A stretch of DNA of 64,000 nucleotides from Hondaea fermentalgiana (GCA_014084085.1 NPFB01000029.1:116945-180944); one strand, 5' to 3'. Positions 38,131-49,792 are shown, counted from the first letter of the stretch. The notes: generated from the letters alone by a model not told the origin. Program-made: numbers and translations.

Positions 38131-40297
38131 AAAGAAATGGGTCCGCAATTAGCCTGGCTGGTAGGGCGCGGCCAATCACAGTGGTATAGTATTAACGTAG
38201 TGGTGCACACAACTGGTGGCTGGCTGCTTTGCTTGTCTTTTCTTTTCTTCGCTTTGCCTTGCTTTTCTTCCCTTTGCTTTGCTTAGCTTTGCTTTGAAGA
38301 CCTGACCTGTGGTGTCCCATTGCTCGACACCTTACCATACACCCCTTTCTGGGGGTGTCTTTTTGGGAGGGGGGCTTGAAAGGCCTTTCCGCTTTTCTCC
38401 GCCAGGCTCATTCACACCATCCTGGCGTTGACCACGCATTCGCCTCGACTTGGATGGTGGTTGGGGCCGTTCTTCCGGTCGGCCGTTCGTTCGTTCGATC
38501 GTTCGTTCGTTCGTTCGTTCGTTCATCCGGTCGAAGTCTTCGACTCTGGTTGTCTCTCTTGCTCCTTACTGCAGCTGGCAGGTGGCTGGCTCGCTGGCTC
38601 GCTGGCTGGCTGGCCGCGCACGAGAAAGAAAGCCTGGCTCACTTGTCGCACATGCCATTGCATCGCCATTGTACACAAAGGGAATCTGTCCTCTTTTGCT
38701 CGCACGTGCAGACTGGCTTCCCGTCTGTGCTGGCCGTCTTCGACCTCCCGCGCGCCGAGCTCGAGCCTCTTCCATGAAGCCGCTCGCGCGCGAAGCCAGC
38801 TAGCCAGTTAGCTAGCCCGGGCCTTCGACCGATGCATGCGTGCGTGCTCCAGGCCTGGTCTGAAAGTAAATGCCCGCCCAGCACGTGAAGGTACTCTGGC
38901 GCGAGCGGCACGCGGTGAGGGGTGTGGTAGAAGCGGGGCAGGGTCGAACTCGTATGGATAATTAGCCGGTCGAAGTGCACGCGCGGTGAGTGCGTGAGTC
39001 GAAGGCGGTTCCCTCCAGCTGCAACTGCTGCTGCTTGGTTTTTCTTGCTTGCTTGCTTGCTTGGCGGTGCCATACTCGAGCGGCTCTCAGCACGGGGCCG
39101 CGCCTTGCGTGCAAAGCAAAGCAAAGCAAAGCGCTTGCTTTGGGTGGCTGCCGTCCGTCCATCCATTTTGCCGCTCGCACACTCTTGTTGCACAATGTTG
39201 CACAACCAGTGCAGATGGAAAGTGATAGCACGTATGCACAGTCTGCTGCGAGCAAGCAAGCAAGCAAGCGAGCAAGCGAGCAAGCGAGACAAGCGAGACA
39301 AGCGAGACAAGCGAGACAAGCGAGACAAGCCAGTCTTTGCTGCGATTGATCGATCGATCTATTTGTTTGATCGATCGATCGATCGCTCGCGTGACAAGGT
39401 TTGCTCTGGCATCATGACGTAATACTCGTGTTTTCCTTTCGCCCATGCTGGTTTTGCCTCGGTTGCCCGGACATCCCCCGGGCGACGCCTGCCTGCCTGC
39501 CTGCCTGAACAACTTGCAAGCAACTCGAAGCTGCCGCTCGCTCGCTCGCCGCCGGCCTTCACCCCCCCCGGCCATCGCGTGCGCAACAGCGGCCTGGAGA
39601 ACGAGCGCCGGGGCCGCGTGCGCACGTGCAGGAGGTATGGCGCGAGAGACCTACCTCAGTGCACTAGTATTTCCAGCAGGAGTTTCAGGGCTTCGCCTCG
39701 CGCTCCATCCATCCATCCGTCCATCCATCCCGTCCACCGCGCGCCGCTCGCTCCTCGGAGGCGCGGCCGCTCCTCGAAGGCGAGCCGCGCGCGAGGCGAG
39801 GCGCGGCGCGGCGCCGGTCGAGAGAGGCGGTGGGAGGCGGGCACGGCTGTTGAGCACCTTGCCTTAAAGTAAAGAGCGGCGCGAGACACCGGCCGGGAGG
39901 CTCCGGACCAGGACCGGGCGCACACCGCGCGCGGCGAGGGGGAAGTTCGAGCGACGCCCTGCAGAGGCACGAGGTGCATCGCGTCGGCCGCGCCGCTTCT
40001 GCACTCGCTCTTGAAAAGTACGGGGAGGTCATTCGCCTGTATCGGTGTATGTCATCACGGAGAGAGGAGCAGAGTGGCTCTGGACTGGACCTCCCTCACC
40101 TCGAGCAAACCCGAATCTCTCGCCAGCGCGTCCCAGCCAGGAGAGATTCCGCCCAGCCACGTCACGCCGCCAGCCTCTGTCATCAGCAAAACAAGGCAAA
40201 ACAAAAGCAAGCCGAGCCGAGCCGAGTCGAGTCGAGTCGAGACGAGACGAGACGTGTCGAGCGGACGCAGGACTAGCTAGCAAGCGAGCAAGGAAAC
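38131..40297. other. Repeat-rich 2.2 kb spacer
   Basis: No gene supported. It holds GTTC repeats (about 38483-38525), CTGGCTGGCTCG repeats (38578-38616), an AGCA/AGCGAGACA tandem (39249-39330), GATC repeats (39346-39388), CATC runs (39706-39730) and GAGCC/GAGTC/GAGAC pentamers (about 40210-40255) next to the downstream gene. Open frames here mirror the repeats. Confidence 0.6.
39249..39330. repeat. Tandem repeat AGCA grading into 9-bp GAGACAAGC units
   Basis: Tetranucleotide AGCA/AGCG copies pass into about five exact 9-base GAGACAAGC units. Confidence 0.85.
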
Positions 40298-40882
40298 ATG
40301 GGCTGCACGCAGAGCAACTTGAACCTGGGCGAGCTCGGACTCGTGGCCCAGGTCCCCCCCCTCAAGGCGGCGTGGGAGAGCCTCGTCGTCACCGAGGAGG
40401 GCTGGAGCTTCAAGGTGCAGCCAAGCGCGCTCACCGCCGAAAACAGCGCCATCAAGAACGGCAAGGGCGAGGATGTGGCTCTGGTCAAGACGATCGAGAA
40501 CAAGCACAAGGGCACCACCATGTGGACCCTCCTGGACCTCGAGAAACAACCTCAGTTCAAGATCACGGCCGGCAGCACGAGCGGCACCTTTTTCCTCTCT
40601 GGTAATGGCGTCGTCGCCACGATTCAGAAAAAGTATCAAAACAGCGACAGCGAAATCGAAGTCTACATCGACGACCACGTCGGAGATGACGACTTTCTTC
40701 TCTTCACATGCCTCGGAAAGACGCACAACCTCTACGTCGTGAACAGTGATGGTGAAACGGTTGCGCGCGCTCGCAAGGGCACCCGCTTTATTGACGTGGC
40801 CAAGGGCGTTGATGCGATCTACATCATCGGCCTCTATCTCGTGCGAGAACAGCTTGACCACATCAGCGAGACGTTCAATTAA
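40298..40882 (+). CDS. LURP-one-related / tubby-C-like protein with dual acylation motif
   Basis: 194 residues. It starts MGCTQS, fitting N-myristoylation at Gly2 and palmitoylation at Cys3, so attachment to the plasma membrane is likely. The rest alternates beta strands typical of the LURP-one/scramblase (tubby-C-like) barrel: WSFKVQPSA, MWTLLDLEKQPQFKITAG, GVVATIQKKY, LFTCLGKTHNLYVVNSDGETVARAR and DAIYIIGLYLVREQLD as the central C-terminal helix. Family members bind phosphoinositides or act as membrane sensors; no catalytic residues are expected. Codon use is strongly biased to C/G endings, suggesting high expression. Fold assignment is moderate. Confidence 0.72.
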   Translation: MGCTQSNLNLGELGLVAQVPPLKAAWESLVVTEEGWSFKVQPSALTAENSAIKNGKGEDVALVKTIENKHKGTTMWTLLDLEKQPQFKITAGSTSGTFFLSGNGVVATIQKKYQNSDSEIEVYIDDHVGDDDFLLFTCLGKTHNLYVVNSDGETVARARKGTRFIDVAKGVDAIYIIGLYLVREQLDHISETFN

Positions 40883-41494
40883 ACGCGTGGAACAAAGCAC
40901 TTGGCTCTCACTCCCGCCAACGCCCCCAAGAAATTATGAAACAACTCCTCGTCTCCAACCTCCGATTCTCGAATCGCGGGTTCGGGTATGCATGCATGTA
41001 TACTCGATGTGAGACTCTCAGATCTCCGTGCGCGCCGCGACTTGCGAAAGTGAACTTCGCGTGACCAATCATCTGTCGCGGAGTGTGCGCACGGCCCTTT
41101 GATTGATCCTGCACGTCTGCTTTCTTCCTCTCTCTCTCTCATTCGCGATGAGAGACATCGCGATGTCTCTGTTCCTGTGTGCTTTCGACAAGACTCATGA
41201 TGAGATGAGGAGGAAGGCAAGTCATGTAATATGCGGTAGTTCCCGCGTGAGGGACACGACGTCTTTGAATATTTCTGAGCTCACTCTTTTGTCCAGTCTG
41301 CGCCCAGAAGCGTCTGTTCTCTACTATGTCTTTTGATGGCACAACCTTGCTCATAACTGAGGCTCCGTCAAGCTTTTTATGGATTTTATGTCATTCTTTT
41401 TGCCTCTCCTGCCCTTGTCGCTCTGGTTTTGTTTTTCTTTGTATTTTTTTCCCCCTGGGGTCCAAGATCTCAAGTTTCCTGTGTATGTGTGTCG
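40883..41494. other. Convergent spacer
   Basis: 3' ends of the LURP-like and amine-oxidase genes. No gene seen. Confidence 0.5.
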
Positions 41495-44146
41495 TCAAGG
41501 GCCTTCTGCCTCAGCCTTTGCTCTCTTCGCAGCAGCTTCGGCCTCGGCGTTTTTCTTGGCTCGTGCGGCCGCGCGAGCCGCTCTTGAGAGCTGGGGCTGG
41601 GGCTTCGGCTTCTCTGGGACCGCTCGAGCATGAATCGTCCTCCTTTTCGCAGGCGATGAAGGTTTGGGCCCGTTTGCCTTGGTTTTTGCAGGGCCTGTTA
41701 GACGCTTCTTCTTTGCACGCACAGGCGCCGACGTGGCCGATTCAGGCGTCGCAGGAACTGAAGAAGACGAGGATGGCTTCCCCGTAAACGCTTCAGTAAT
41801 GTCTTTCCCAGCACGAAGTCCGCTCAAATACGCCCCATGCGCAGTGGCAATGTGTTTGGAGCTCGTGGCCTCGCCAGCAAAGAAGACCTTGCCTCCGGGC
41901 AAGGGAGCGGCAAGATCCGCGATTCGGTCCGGCGTAGCGCCTCGCTTAATGAACGAGTAGCTCCCGCGCGCCAAAGGATCACTCCGCCATCGCGTCACGA
42001 TAAAGTCTGTCGGAGGAGGAACTGCCACGCGCGGATACATTCGCTGCAGCGAGGCCATCGCGCGCTGGACTGCTTCGGCGTCCGACATGGACTCGAGCGC
42101 GTTGCAAAAGGCGCCGGACGCAAGCAAGACGAGGACGTTGGCCTGGGCGACAGGCTTCATGTTTACAGCCAAAAAGAACTCGCCGGGAGACGCCGAGACA
42201 TTGGCAAGGACCGGAAAGTGTTGATCCCAGAAACAATACGGGAAGGCAAGCGCCACCTTGTTCAAATTTCCAAAACCGAGTTGTTCAATCGCACGGGTCT
42301 TGGCGGCAGGAAGCGCTGGCGTAAAACGAACCCTCGCGTCCTTGAGCACGCCGAGCGGTAGCGTCACTACAATGAAGTCTGCTGTTTCTTTAAAGGCGAC
42401 GGGCTTGGCGCCGCTTTCCTCCCTCCTTTTTCCCGAGACGAACCCGCGCGCACTGTCAATAAGCGAGACCTCGTGAGCAAGTTTAATCTCCACGCCCCGC
42501 TTCTCGGCATCCCTGGCAAGCTCCGCGGCCAGGGCGCCATAGCCTTGACGCAATAGAGCATGCGCACCCGAAAAGCTATGTTCGTCATCAAAATTCCAGT
42601 ACGCCGCAGAGAGGGCACCGAGATCTGTAGCATTGGCATATTCGAGATTCGATCGATGCCACCAAAAAAGACGTCGCTCCAAAGGCGTTGCGTACGGAAT
42701 GCACATGTCAAAGTGCACAGAAAGGTAATCACCCAGAGCCGTCTGCTGCATCAAAGACTCGGTTCCGATGCATTCGGCTGCGAACAACATCGACTCGAGT
42801 ACGACCGCCACTTCCTGGACGTCCTCCTGGGGTAATTTTGTCCACGAGGCCACTTGGCCGAGGTAGACCTCCATGAGTGGCAAAAACATTCCAGCACCTG
42901 GGAAGCGTTGCTTGACTGGCCTCGCCGTTTGCTGCGCCCCGCTCGTGGCTTGGGCCGAGGCCACGAGGCGAGGCGCATGGCGAGCAACCATCTCTTCGGC
43001 GAGCAGGTCGACCTCTCCTACTGCTGATGCTGCCGTGAGACCTTCGTTAAAGACCCGTTCGACCTTTTCGTCCACCTGAGGCGGCGCCATGTGCCCCGTG
43101 CAGGCGTCGTACATTGGTATGACCTGTCCAGATCCCGTAAATGCCATTTCCAGTCGATACGAGGTGCAAAGTCGCGACAGTGGGTTGCCTCGGATGCCAT
43201 GGATCCACCCCGCCCCGAGATCAACAGCTGCACGAAGAGGGTCCGCGAGGCCGTTCTCAGCTCCTCCATCCAGAGCTTCACCCCCATGCGACAACTTCAT
43301 CGTATGCGACCAGCATCGCCCACCTACGCGCTCACGAGCCTCCAAGACTGTGACGCTAGCGCCGAGAGTCTTGACAAGATGCAGAGCGCACGAGAGACCT
43401 GAAAGCCCGGCGCCAACGACGATGACACGCGGACCTGATTCTGTGCGAGATGCAAGAGGTCGTACCGTTGCTGCTGTTGCTGCTGATGGAGCAATTTGAG
43501 TGTCTTGGTTCCTTGGTTTCGCTCGCACAGTGGGAGCAAGCCTAGGTGGTGGCTGCGGTCCACCACGAGGATTCGGGAGATAGTCTGTGGTCACCAGCGT
43601 CTTTTTCGTTGGGTATACTTCGTGACCTGGCACTTCGGTGTGCAGCAGGTGATGCGACACGAGCTGCTCAACTGTAGTCCCATCTCCCTCCGTGGTCTTC
43701 GAGGGCTCGACCAAGATACCTTTGAAAGGCCGCTGCCCCACGGCGCCGGAAACGTAGAGGACCGCACTCCCGGTCTCGCTGTCAAAAACGCGCTCTACTG
43801 TCACGGCTGCTCACGGAGAAAACGAGCAAGAGCCAGACCCGTAGCATCGACAGCATCCGCAGCACATCGTCGTGTCCACCATGAAGAAGAGGGCAATCGC
43901 AACGCTCGTTCGTCAGTCGGCGACAAGCTCTTTCTTTCCCCGCGGCGCGTCCGCGTTGCCTGCCTTCGTTCCTTCATCTCGCTTCTGCATCGCCTTCCTC
44001 CGCCGCTCCTGCGCTGAGGCTTTGGCGCCCTCTCTGGAGCACCCGCGCGCGCGGGCGAGACACTTACCTTCTACAGCTTGGCCTGCCGTGATGACGTTGC
44101 GGCGCCGCTTGCTGCTGCGCCGTGGCGTCTCTCCGGACGCGGACAT
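41495..44146 (-). CDS. Flavin amine oxidase (LSD1/polyamine-oxidase type) with nuclear-signal-like ends, two exons
   Basis: The long frame has no ATG at its 5' end; splicing supplies one. Exon 1 is 44068-44146 and exon 2 is 41495-43806; the 261-bp intron has GTAAGT...CAG borders and phase 1. The product is 796 residues. Exon 1 carries a basic PRRSSKRRRN stretch. The FAD-binding Rossmann motif VIVVGAGLSGLSCA is at about 154-167, followed by EARERVGGR and LGAGWIHG. The flavin-contacting Lys of LSD1 and polyamine oxidases is kept (FGNLNKV, about Lys543). GSYSFIKRG and FAGEATSSKHIATAHGA close the fold. The last ~95 residues are Lys/Ala/Pro-rich like a histone H1 tail. Family enzymes oxidise polyamines or methyl-lysine. 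No SWIRM or tower domain is seen. A nuclear place is inferred. Confidence 0.85.
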
Positions 44147-44624
44147 TCTTCGAGCTATGGACGGGCCTCGGTTTGTTTTTTGCCACGAGGGGAGCCCGCC
44201 GGCCCGCCCCGTGTGCTACTAGTTTGCCATAGTCTACTCGTAGGCGTCTGGAGGACCCGACTAAGTTGAAGGCGAGGAGCGAGCGGCCCTCGCCTTTCGA
44301 TGTGACCGGTGACCTCAGTCGGCGGTGCGGTGCAGTGCAGTGCAGTAACATTGTAAGTGCAGTGCAGACTGATTCAAGGCAAAGACTGAAAGAGCGAAGG
44401 CGAGAAGCCTATAGCAAAGAGCTGGATGCAAGGCAGGAAGCTCTCATCGAGGGTAAAATCTCGCCGCTCTCCCCGGCTGGGGACCTTTTGCGATCATCGT
44501 CGTTCATACAAGATGTAATTAGTAATTATAAAAATACAACTTGCGTCGCGTCTTCACTGCGACAAGCCAATGGGCGGGCTGGAGGACGTGCGCAAGGAAA
44601 GATCCAGCCTTGTTCCCTCAAAAA
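44147..44624. other. Spacer between amine oxidase and ABCC genes
   Basis: Promoter side of the amine oxidase and 3' end of the ABC gene. GTGCAGTGCAGT repeats near 44330-44365. No gene. Confidence 0.5.
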
Positions 44625-47600
44625 TTAAGCGCGATAGTTGTCGCGGTCCATACCAGCGGCACCAAAGAGCATGGTGAGGCGACTATGATCGTTGGCGAGG
44701 AGTTCAGCAAAAGTGCCGTACTCGGCAACTCTACCCTCGTGCATCACGAGACAACGGTCCATGTCGACCACAGTGTCGAGACGATGCGCAATCACGAGCA
44801 TGGTGCAGTCTGGAAAGCTGGAGCGGATACTTTCCTGAATGAGCGCGTCCGTCTGATGGTCGAGCGATGCGGATGCCTCATCAAGCAAAACGATCTTGGA
44901 CTTTCGCAAAATCGCACGCGCAATGCAAATGAGCTGGCGCTCTCCAACCGAAAGGTTCTCGCCGCCTTGCGAAATTGGACTGAGCAGACCGCTAGGAAGC
45001 GCGTCCACAGTTTTGCGCAGGTGTGAGCGGTCGATTGCATCCCAAACCTGCTCGTCATCGTAGAGATCAAAGGGATCGAGATTCTTGCGAAGAGAGCTCG
45101 TGAACAGCACTGGATCCTGCGGAATGCAAGTGATGACGCTGCGCAACGTATGCACTGGAATGCTTGCAATGTCCACACCGTCAATGTAAATACGACCTCC
45201 AGCGAGAGAATTCACGAGGCGGAAAAGAGCCACCAGAGAGGTCGACTTGCCAGAGCCCGTAGCACCCACAATGGCAACTCGTGTACCTGCAGGGACGTCG
45301 AGAGTCATGTTGCGGAGCGCAGGCTCAAGATTGTCGCGGTACCTAAGCGTAACATCATCGAAACGAATAGCACCGGTCGAGGGCCAATCCTTTGGTGGTG
45401 GAGCGCCTTGCTCGTCGAGTGCTCTTTCGTTAGGCAATGAAGCGTATTCGGTGACACGCTCCACGGCATTCATTTTGGCCTCAACCTGCGAGGACGTCAT
45501 GACGGACATTTGTAGACTGACGACGATATTGAGCGAATACGAAAGCGCAAGACCGGCCAGGCCCGGGTCCACATCGGTTGCAACCATGGCGATAGCCGCA
45601 ACAAAAACAATGAGGGCACCGAGCAACTCGAGACGCATCGAAAGCCAGATCTGGGTGGCCTCCACGGCAAAAAAGGCGCGATGATTCAAACCAACCAGGG
45701 TTGCCGCCACGCGCAGCCATGTGTCGGTGCGTCCAAAGGCGCGAAGTGTCGGCACGCCTTGCAGCGTTTCTCCCAGATGCGAAAAGACGGGACTGCGCAA
45801 AATTGACTCAATCCGCTGCACATTGACGGCTGTCCGGCGGTAAAGCTCGCGAATCCCCAAGTAGATGATGGAAAAGGGAACGAGAGCAACGGCAAAAATG
45901 GGCACCGAAATGCAAACGAGGACCATGGTGCCCAAAAGCCGGACGGTCACAATGAGGAACCATTGCATTTGCTGCGCAAGCATGACGTCAATATCGTTCG
46001 TGTCCTTGGAAAGGCGGTTCAGGATGCGTCCCATGGGCGTCTGCCAGAAAAAGGTCATTGGCAAGTAAAAGACGTTCTCCTGTAGCATTGTGTACAGCTT
46101 GTCTGCTGCCCTTACCGAGAATCCGGCAAAGACAAGTGAACGGAACACGAGGATGCAGAAAAATGCGAGCGTGAGCACAAAGTACACGGTGAGAAAGGTG
46201 TGCTGCGACACAGACGGATTCTCCGCATCGACTTCGGAGTAACGCGCAAGCCAGGAATCGATGCTGAGAAAGACGCCCTCCGTAATGAGAAAGATGAGCA
46301 GGATGCAAAGTGCAAGGATGCGCGAGCCAAAAGTGCCAGCAAGCCAGTACGATTGAATGGTGCTCCACTTCATTGCGCCCTTGACGCGCGCCTCCTCGCC
46401 GACGAGCGCGCCACCTTTGGTTGTTTCCATGTCTGTGCGAGTATTTTCAGCGATGGCAGCCTTGCCAAGCGCTTGAGCGCCAGATTGTTCCTCGGGAGAA
46501 CTCGCCGTGGAATGCAGCGATGAGGCCTTGCGTGCAGCTTCTTCAAAGGCATCTTCGACAGTGAGACCTTGCGCTTCTCCCTCCGCGATGTCGCTGTCAC
46601 TGTCCTTTGTTGCGTTTGAGTCGGACTCTGGCGTCGGCAACGCGTCAAAGAGCGAGGACCCACTCTCTAAAAGATCAGTGTAGGTTCCTTGATCTGCAAT
46701 GCGCCCATCGACCATGAAGATGATGCGGTCGACACGCTCGAGAAGTGGAAGGTAGTTGGTGACGAATAGCCGCGTTGTACCAGAGAGCGCAGCCCCGGGC
46801 TCATTGCTGATGCAGTGATCGAAAATATGCTTGCCAACATGCGCGTCGACGGCAGAGAGAACATCATCGAGGAAAATGACCTCGGGCTGGGCGTACACGG
46901 CGCGCGCCAAACTGATGCGCGCCTTCTGGCCTCCAGAGAGATTGACGCCTCGCTCGCCAATTTCGGTGAGGTCGGAAGCCGGGAGCGTGGCCAAGTCCGA
47001 GACGAGAGCACACGCCTCCAAGGTAGCGTTGTAGCGCGCAGCGTCAAAGGGCGTCTCGAAAAGGATGTTCTCCCGAACGGTGCGGTTCATAATGAAAGGT
47101 TCCTGCGTGCAAAGTGCAGATTTACCGTGCACCTGCACCGTGCCCTCCACGGGACGCATCTCGCCAAGTAGAGCCGATAGCAGAGACGACTTGCCATCTC
47201 CAATGCGTCCCACAATCGCGACAAGCTCGCCTCGAGGAATCTCCAGATCAATATGCTCGAGACGAAACGGGCTCCCGCCGTCCGTCTCTTGAGCGTCGGG
47301 CGTTGTGGTCGCCTTTTTCCCAGGCGCGCCGCGCCGAATTCCTCGTTCCATGGGTTTGCTTCCGTCATTGATGCTCCACGTAAAGCTGGCGTCACGGACC
47401 GCGATGGCAAGTTGGGACCCACTCGATGAGGCTGGTGCAATGGTCGATCCCGAGGTTGTCGGCTGCAAATCGCGAAAGGAGGGCTGCGGTCCTGCGTGTA
47501 CTGAAGGAGCATCGCTGAGCTTGGGGACGGAGGGCCGCGACTTGAGCGCGAAGAAATTGGTGAAGCGGCGCGCCGAGACGAGCGCTCGGGTGAACAAGGT

Positions 47601-48869
47601 GATGGCGAGTGGAAGGGTGATAAAGGGAGCCCTGATGATGTTGAAGGCAGACACAACAGCAAAGGTATTGGCTGGCGTGACGCTGTTGCCAATGCCAATG
47701 TAAACACCAAAGGTGACGACGCTTGCAATGTTAGGCATGGCAATGGCCATGGGCATGGTGATGCCACGGTAATAGGTGAGTGTACGAATGGCTTTCATCT
47801 CGGTTTTGCGAACGGCGCTGAGCAAATCAAGCAAAGGTTTCTCCCACGCATAAAGTTTGAGCACTTTGATGCCCTGGAGCATTTCGTTGACGGTTTTCAC
47901 ACGAGAGTCGGTCATCATCATTTTTTTACCCTGGAGACGGGTTTGGACCTTGCCAAACTTGATGGAAAGCGGGACAAAAAATACCATGACACCAAGACCA
48001 CAAAAGACCGCGGGTCCCACGTAAAAGTAAATGTAGATAATACCACCCACGAGCAAAAGAGGCGCGGTCCAAAAGCGATTCCAGAGACGCAGGAACTCTA
48101 CGGCGACTGGAGCGTCAGTGCTGACGAGGTTGACGACCTGGCCGTCAGACAAGGCCTGTCGACCTTCTTGATCGAGCTGGATGACGTGCTTAAAGGTGGC
48201 GAGACTCAGTGCATTTTTTAGGCGCAATCCCACTTGGACGGTGAGAAAGCGCGAGTGCATCTGAAACATGGTGGATGCCCCCTGCGCAAGCGCAAGGCCG
48301 AGTGCGAAGCAGTAGCCGCGCGTAGGATCGGCATCTCCATCTTCGAGTTCGAGCACGAGCTGGCGCAAGAGCACGGGGCCTGCAAAGCGAAGAATGCAGT
48401 AGACTATCTCAAAACAGCCGGCAACGAAGAGTTGGGGGAAGAATAGACGAAAGGCGGTTTTCCAAAGTGCGTAGGGGCGAAAGTCGCTGCCGTCTTCAGT
48501 CCGGTACTCTTCGAGGATTGCCAAGAGGCGCACAGAGAGCATTTCCGGGTCATCGCGTTTCCGGAGTTTCCAAAGATCTTTTGTCTGGATTCCTTCACGC
48601 TTGTACCCCTTGCGGATAAGCCCGGAGATCCATGTCAGGAAGACGCGCCCAAAGAGGCCGATTTTCTCCACGTCGGGGCCCTCGGCATCGTTGACTTCAA
48701 CCCCGTTGAACAGAATCACCTTGTCGGTCTGTTCGGCACTAACTTTCTGTCCTCTATCCTCGAGCTCCTCGGGGCTCTCGTCATCGCCGGCGAGGAGGTC
48801 ACGGCCGCGTCCGCTCTCGAGATCCTTTGCTCCAGCCTCGGCGCCGAAGCCCGCTTTTCCCGAGCTCAT
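44625..48869 (-). CDS. ABCC-family (MRP) ABC exporter without TMD0
   Basis: 1414 residues from the ATG at 48869. The layout is TMD1-NBD1-TMD2-NBD2, like MRP4, with no extra amino-terminal membrane domain. NBD1 (about 500-720) has Walker A GRIGDGKSS (near 550), signature LSGGQ and Walker B IFLDDVLSAVD, where Asp replaces the catalytic Glu, as usual in ABCC NBD1. NBD2 has Walker A GATGSGKST (near 1202), signature LSVGE, Walker B VLLDEASASLD with the catalytic Glu and the H-loop His (IAHRLD). One site is thus degenerate, typical of this subfamily. Such pumps export organic anions, glutathione conjugates or cyclic nucleotides; the substrate cannot be told from sequence. The protein is an integral membrane protein at the plasma or vacuolar membrane. 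The frame extends 53 codons upstream. Confidence 0.93.
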   Translation of the reverse strand: MSSGKAGFGAEAGAKDLESGRGRDLLAGDDESPEELEDRGQKVSAEQTDKVILFNGVEVNDAEGPDVEKIGLFGRVFLTWISGLIRKGYKREGIQTKDLWKLRKRDDPEMLSVRLLAILEEYRTEDGSDFRPYALWKTAFRLFFPQLFVAGCFEIVYCILRFAGPVLLRQLVLELEDGDADPTRGYCFALGLALAQGASTMFQMHSRFLTVQVGLRLKNALSLATFKHVIQLDQEGRQALSDGQVVNLVSTDAPVAVEFLRLWNRFWTAPLLLVGGIIYIYFYVGPAVFCGLGVMVFFVPLSIKFGKVQTRLQGKKMMMTDSRVKTVNEMLQGIKVLKLYAWEKPLLDLLSAVRKTEMKAIRTLTYYRGITMPMAIAMPNIASVVTFGVYIGIGNSVTPANTFAVVSAFNIIRAPFITLPLAITLFTRALVSARRFTNFFALKSRPSVPKLSDAPSVHAGPQPSFRDLQPTTSGSTIAPASSSGSQLAIAVRDASFTWSINDGSKPMERGIRRGAPGKKATTTPDAQETDGGSPFRLEHIDLEIPRGELVAIVGRIGDGKSSLLSALLGEMRPVEGTVQVHGKSALCTQEPFIMNRTVRENILFETPFDAARYNATLEACALVSDLATLPASDLTEIGERGVNLSGGQKARISLARAVYAQPEVIFLDDVLSAVDAHVGKHIFDHCISNEPGAALSGTTRLFVTNYLPLLERVDRIIFMVDGRIADQGTYTDLLESGSSLFDALPTPESDSNATKDSDSDIAEGEAQGLTVEDAFEEAARKASSLHSTASSPEEQSGAQALGKAAIAENTRTDMETTKGGALVGEEARVKGAMKWSTIQSYWLAGTFGSRILALCILLIFLITEGVFLSIDSWLARYSEVDAENPSVSQHTFLTVYFVLTLAFFCILVFRSLVFAGFSVRAADKLYTMLQENVFYLPMTFFWQTPMGRILNRLSKDTNDIDVMLAQQMQWFLIVTVRLLGTMVLVCISVPIFAVALVPFSIIYLGIRELYRRTAVNVQRIESILRSPVFSHLGETLQGVPTLRAFGRTDTWLRVAATLVGLNHRAFFAVEATQIWLSMRLELLGALIVFVAAIAMVATDVDPGLAGLALSYSLNIVVSLQMSVMTSSQVEAKMNAVERVTEYASLPNERALDEQGAPPPKDWPSTGAIRFDDVTLRYRDNLEPALRNMTLDVPAGTRVAIVGATGSGKSTSLVALFRLVNSLAGGRIYIDGVDIASIPVHTLRSVITCIPQDPVLFTSSLRKNLDPFDLYDDEQVWDAIDRSHLRKTVDALPSGLLSPISQGGENLSVGERQLICIARAILRKSKIVLLDEASASLDHQTDALIQESIRSSFPDCTMLVIAHRLDTVVDMDRCLVMHEGRVAEYGTFAELLANDHSRLTMLFGAAGMDRDNYRA

Positions 48870-49792
48870 GCCAAAGAAGTCTCTTTCCACTTTGGCTGTC
48901 TGGTTCACTGCAAGTCGAAGGAAAAGACGCTGCCGCCCGGACCGTGGAACTCGCGCAACCGAGACTCCGAAACTCGCCCACGAGTTCGTTTGTTGAGGGC
49001 AGCGCGAGGGTTTGGGGTTTGCTGCCACTGCTGCCTTGGCCCAGGATGCTCGCTCGTGGGTCGTCCGTTGATCCTGAAAGGATACGAGTTGTGCAGTAGG
49101 CCTGGAAGTAGTTCGGAGGCGGCGCGTGTTGGGTGATGGGTCACCATGGTGTCTCTGAGTTTAAGAGACGCTTGGCTTCGAACTCGGCTTGTCGTAAGGT
49201 CGCGACGGCGACATGCGGTCGCGACGGCATGGGCTCGGCGCATTACGCTTGCTGGAATGTCCGTCGGTCTCGATTGGCAGTAATACATGTGCGTGACGAG
49301 GGAGCGAGACTCGGTAGGAAAGAAAGGTCCTCGATCGCTTCATATTTCATTCATGACAAGCGGATTCAGTCGATCGACGAACATTGAACATCAACAGGCA
49401 CCTTCGTGGAACGGTCTGTCTGGCCTGCCGTGCGTCAAAAGATTGACGAGGTATATGTCAAGCAAGGCCAGCATGTCTTTGCAAGCTCGCGAGCGCAAAG
49501 GCTCTCTGTTTGAGAGATACGAGCATCATGTCTCCTTGAGCCCGCCACGGTATCACTTTGAACGAGATCCATCCGGCTGAGGAAGGCTTCTGACTCGATC
49601 CCGTACTGACGTCTGGTGAAACAATGCCCAACGCGTGAGCAAGAAGAGAGAGACACTGAGGTCTGCTGTTTACCGTGACCTTGTGCATTTTGAAATTGGA
49701 GACATGACGCACGCATTTTCAAATCCGCAATCGCCCATCTATTTGACTGCGTCATTGACCGCAAGAGTCGCATTCGAGCGATCTTGTTCAGG
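48870..49792. other. Divergent spacer between ABCC and ZIP4-like genes
   Basis: The first part may be leader of the ABCC gene. A minus-strand frame (49435-50010) lacks motifs and overlaps exon 1 of the next gene; not accepted. Confidence 0.5.
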
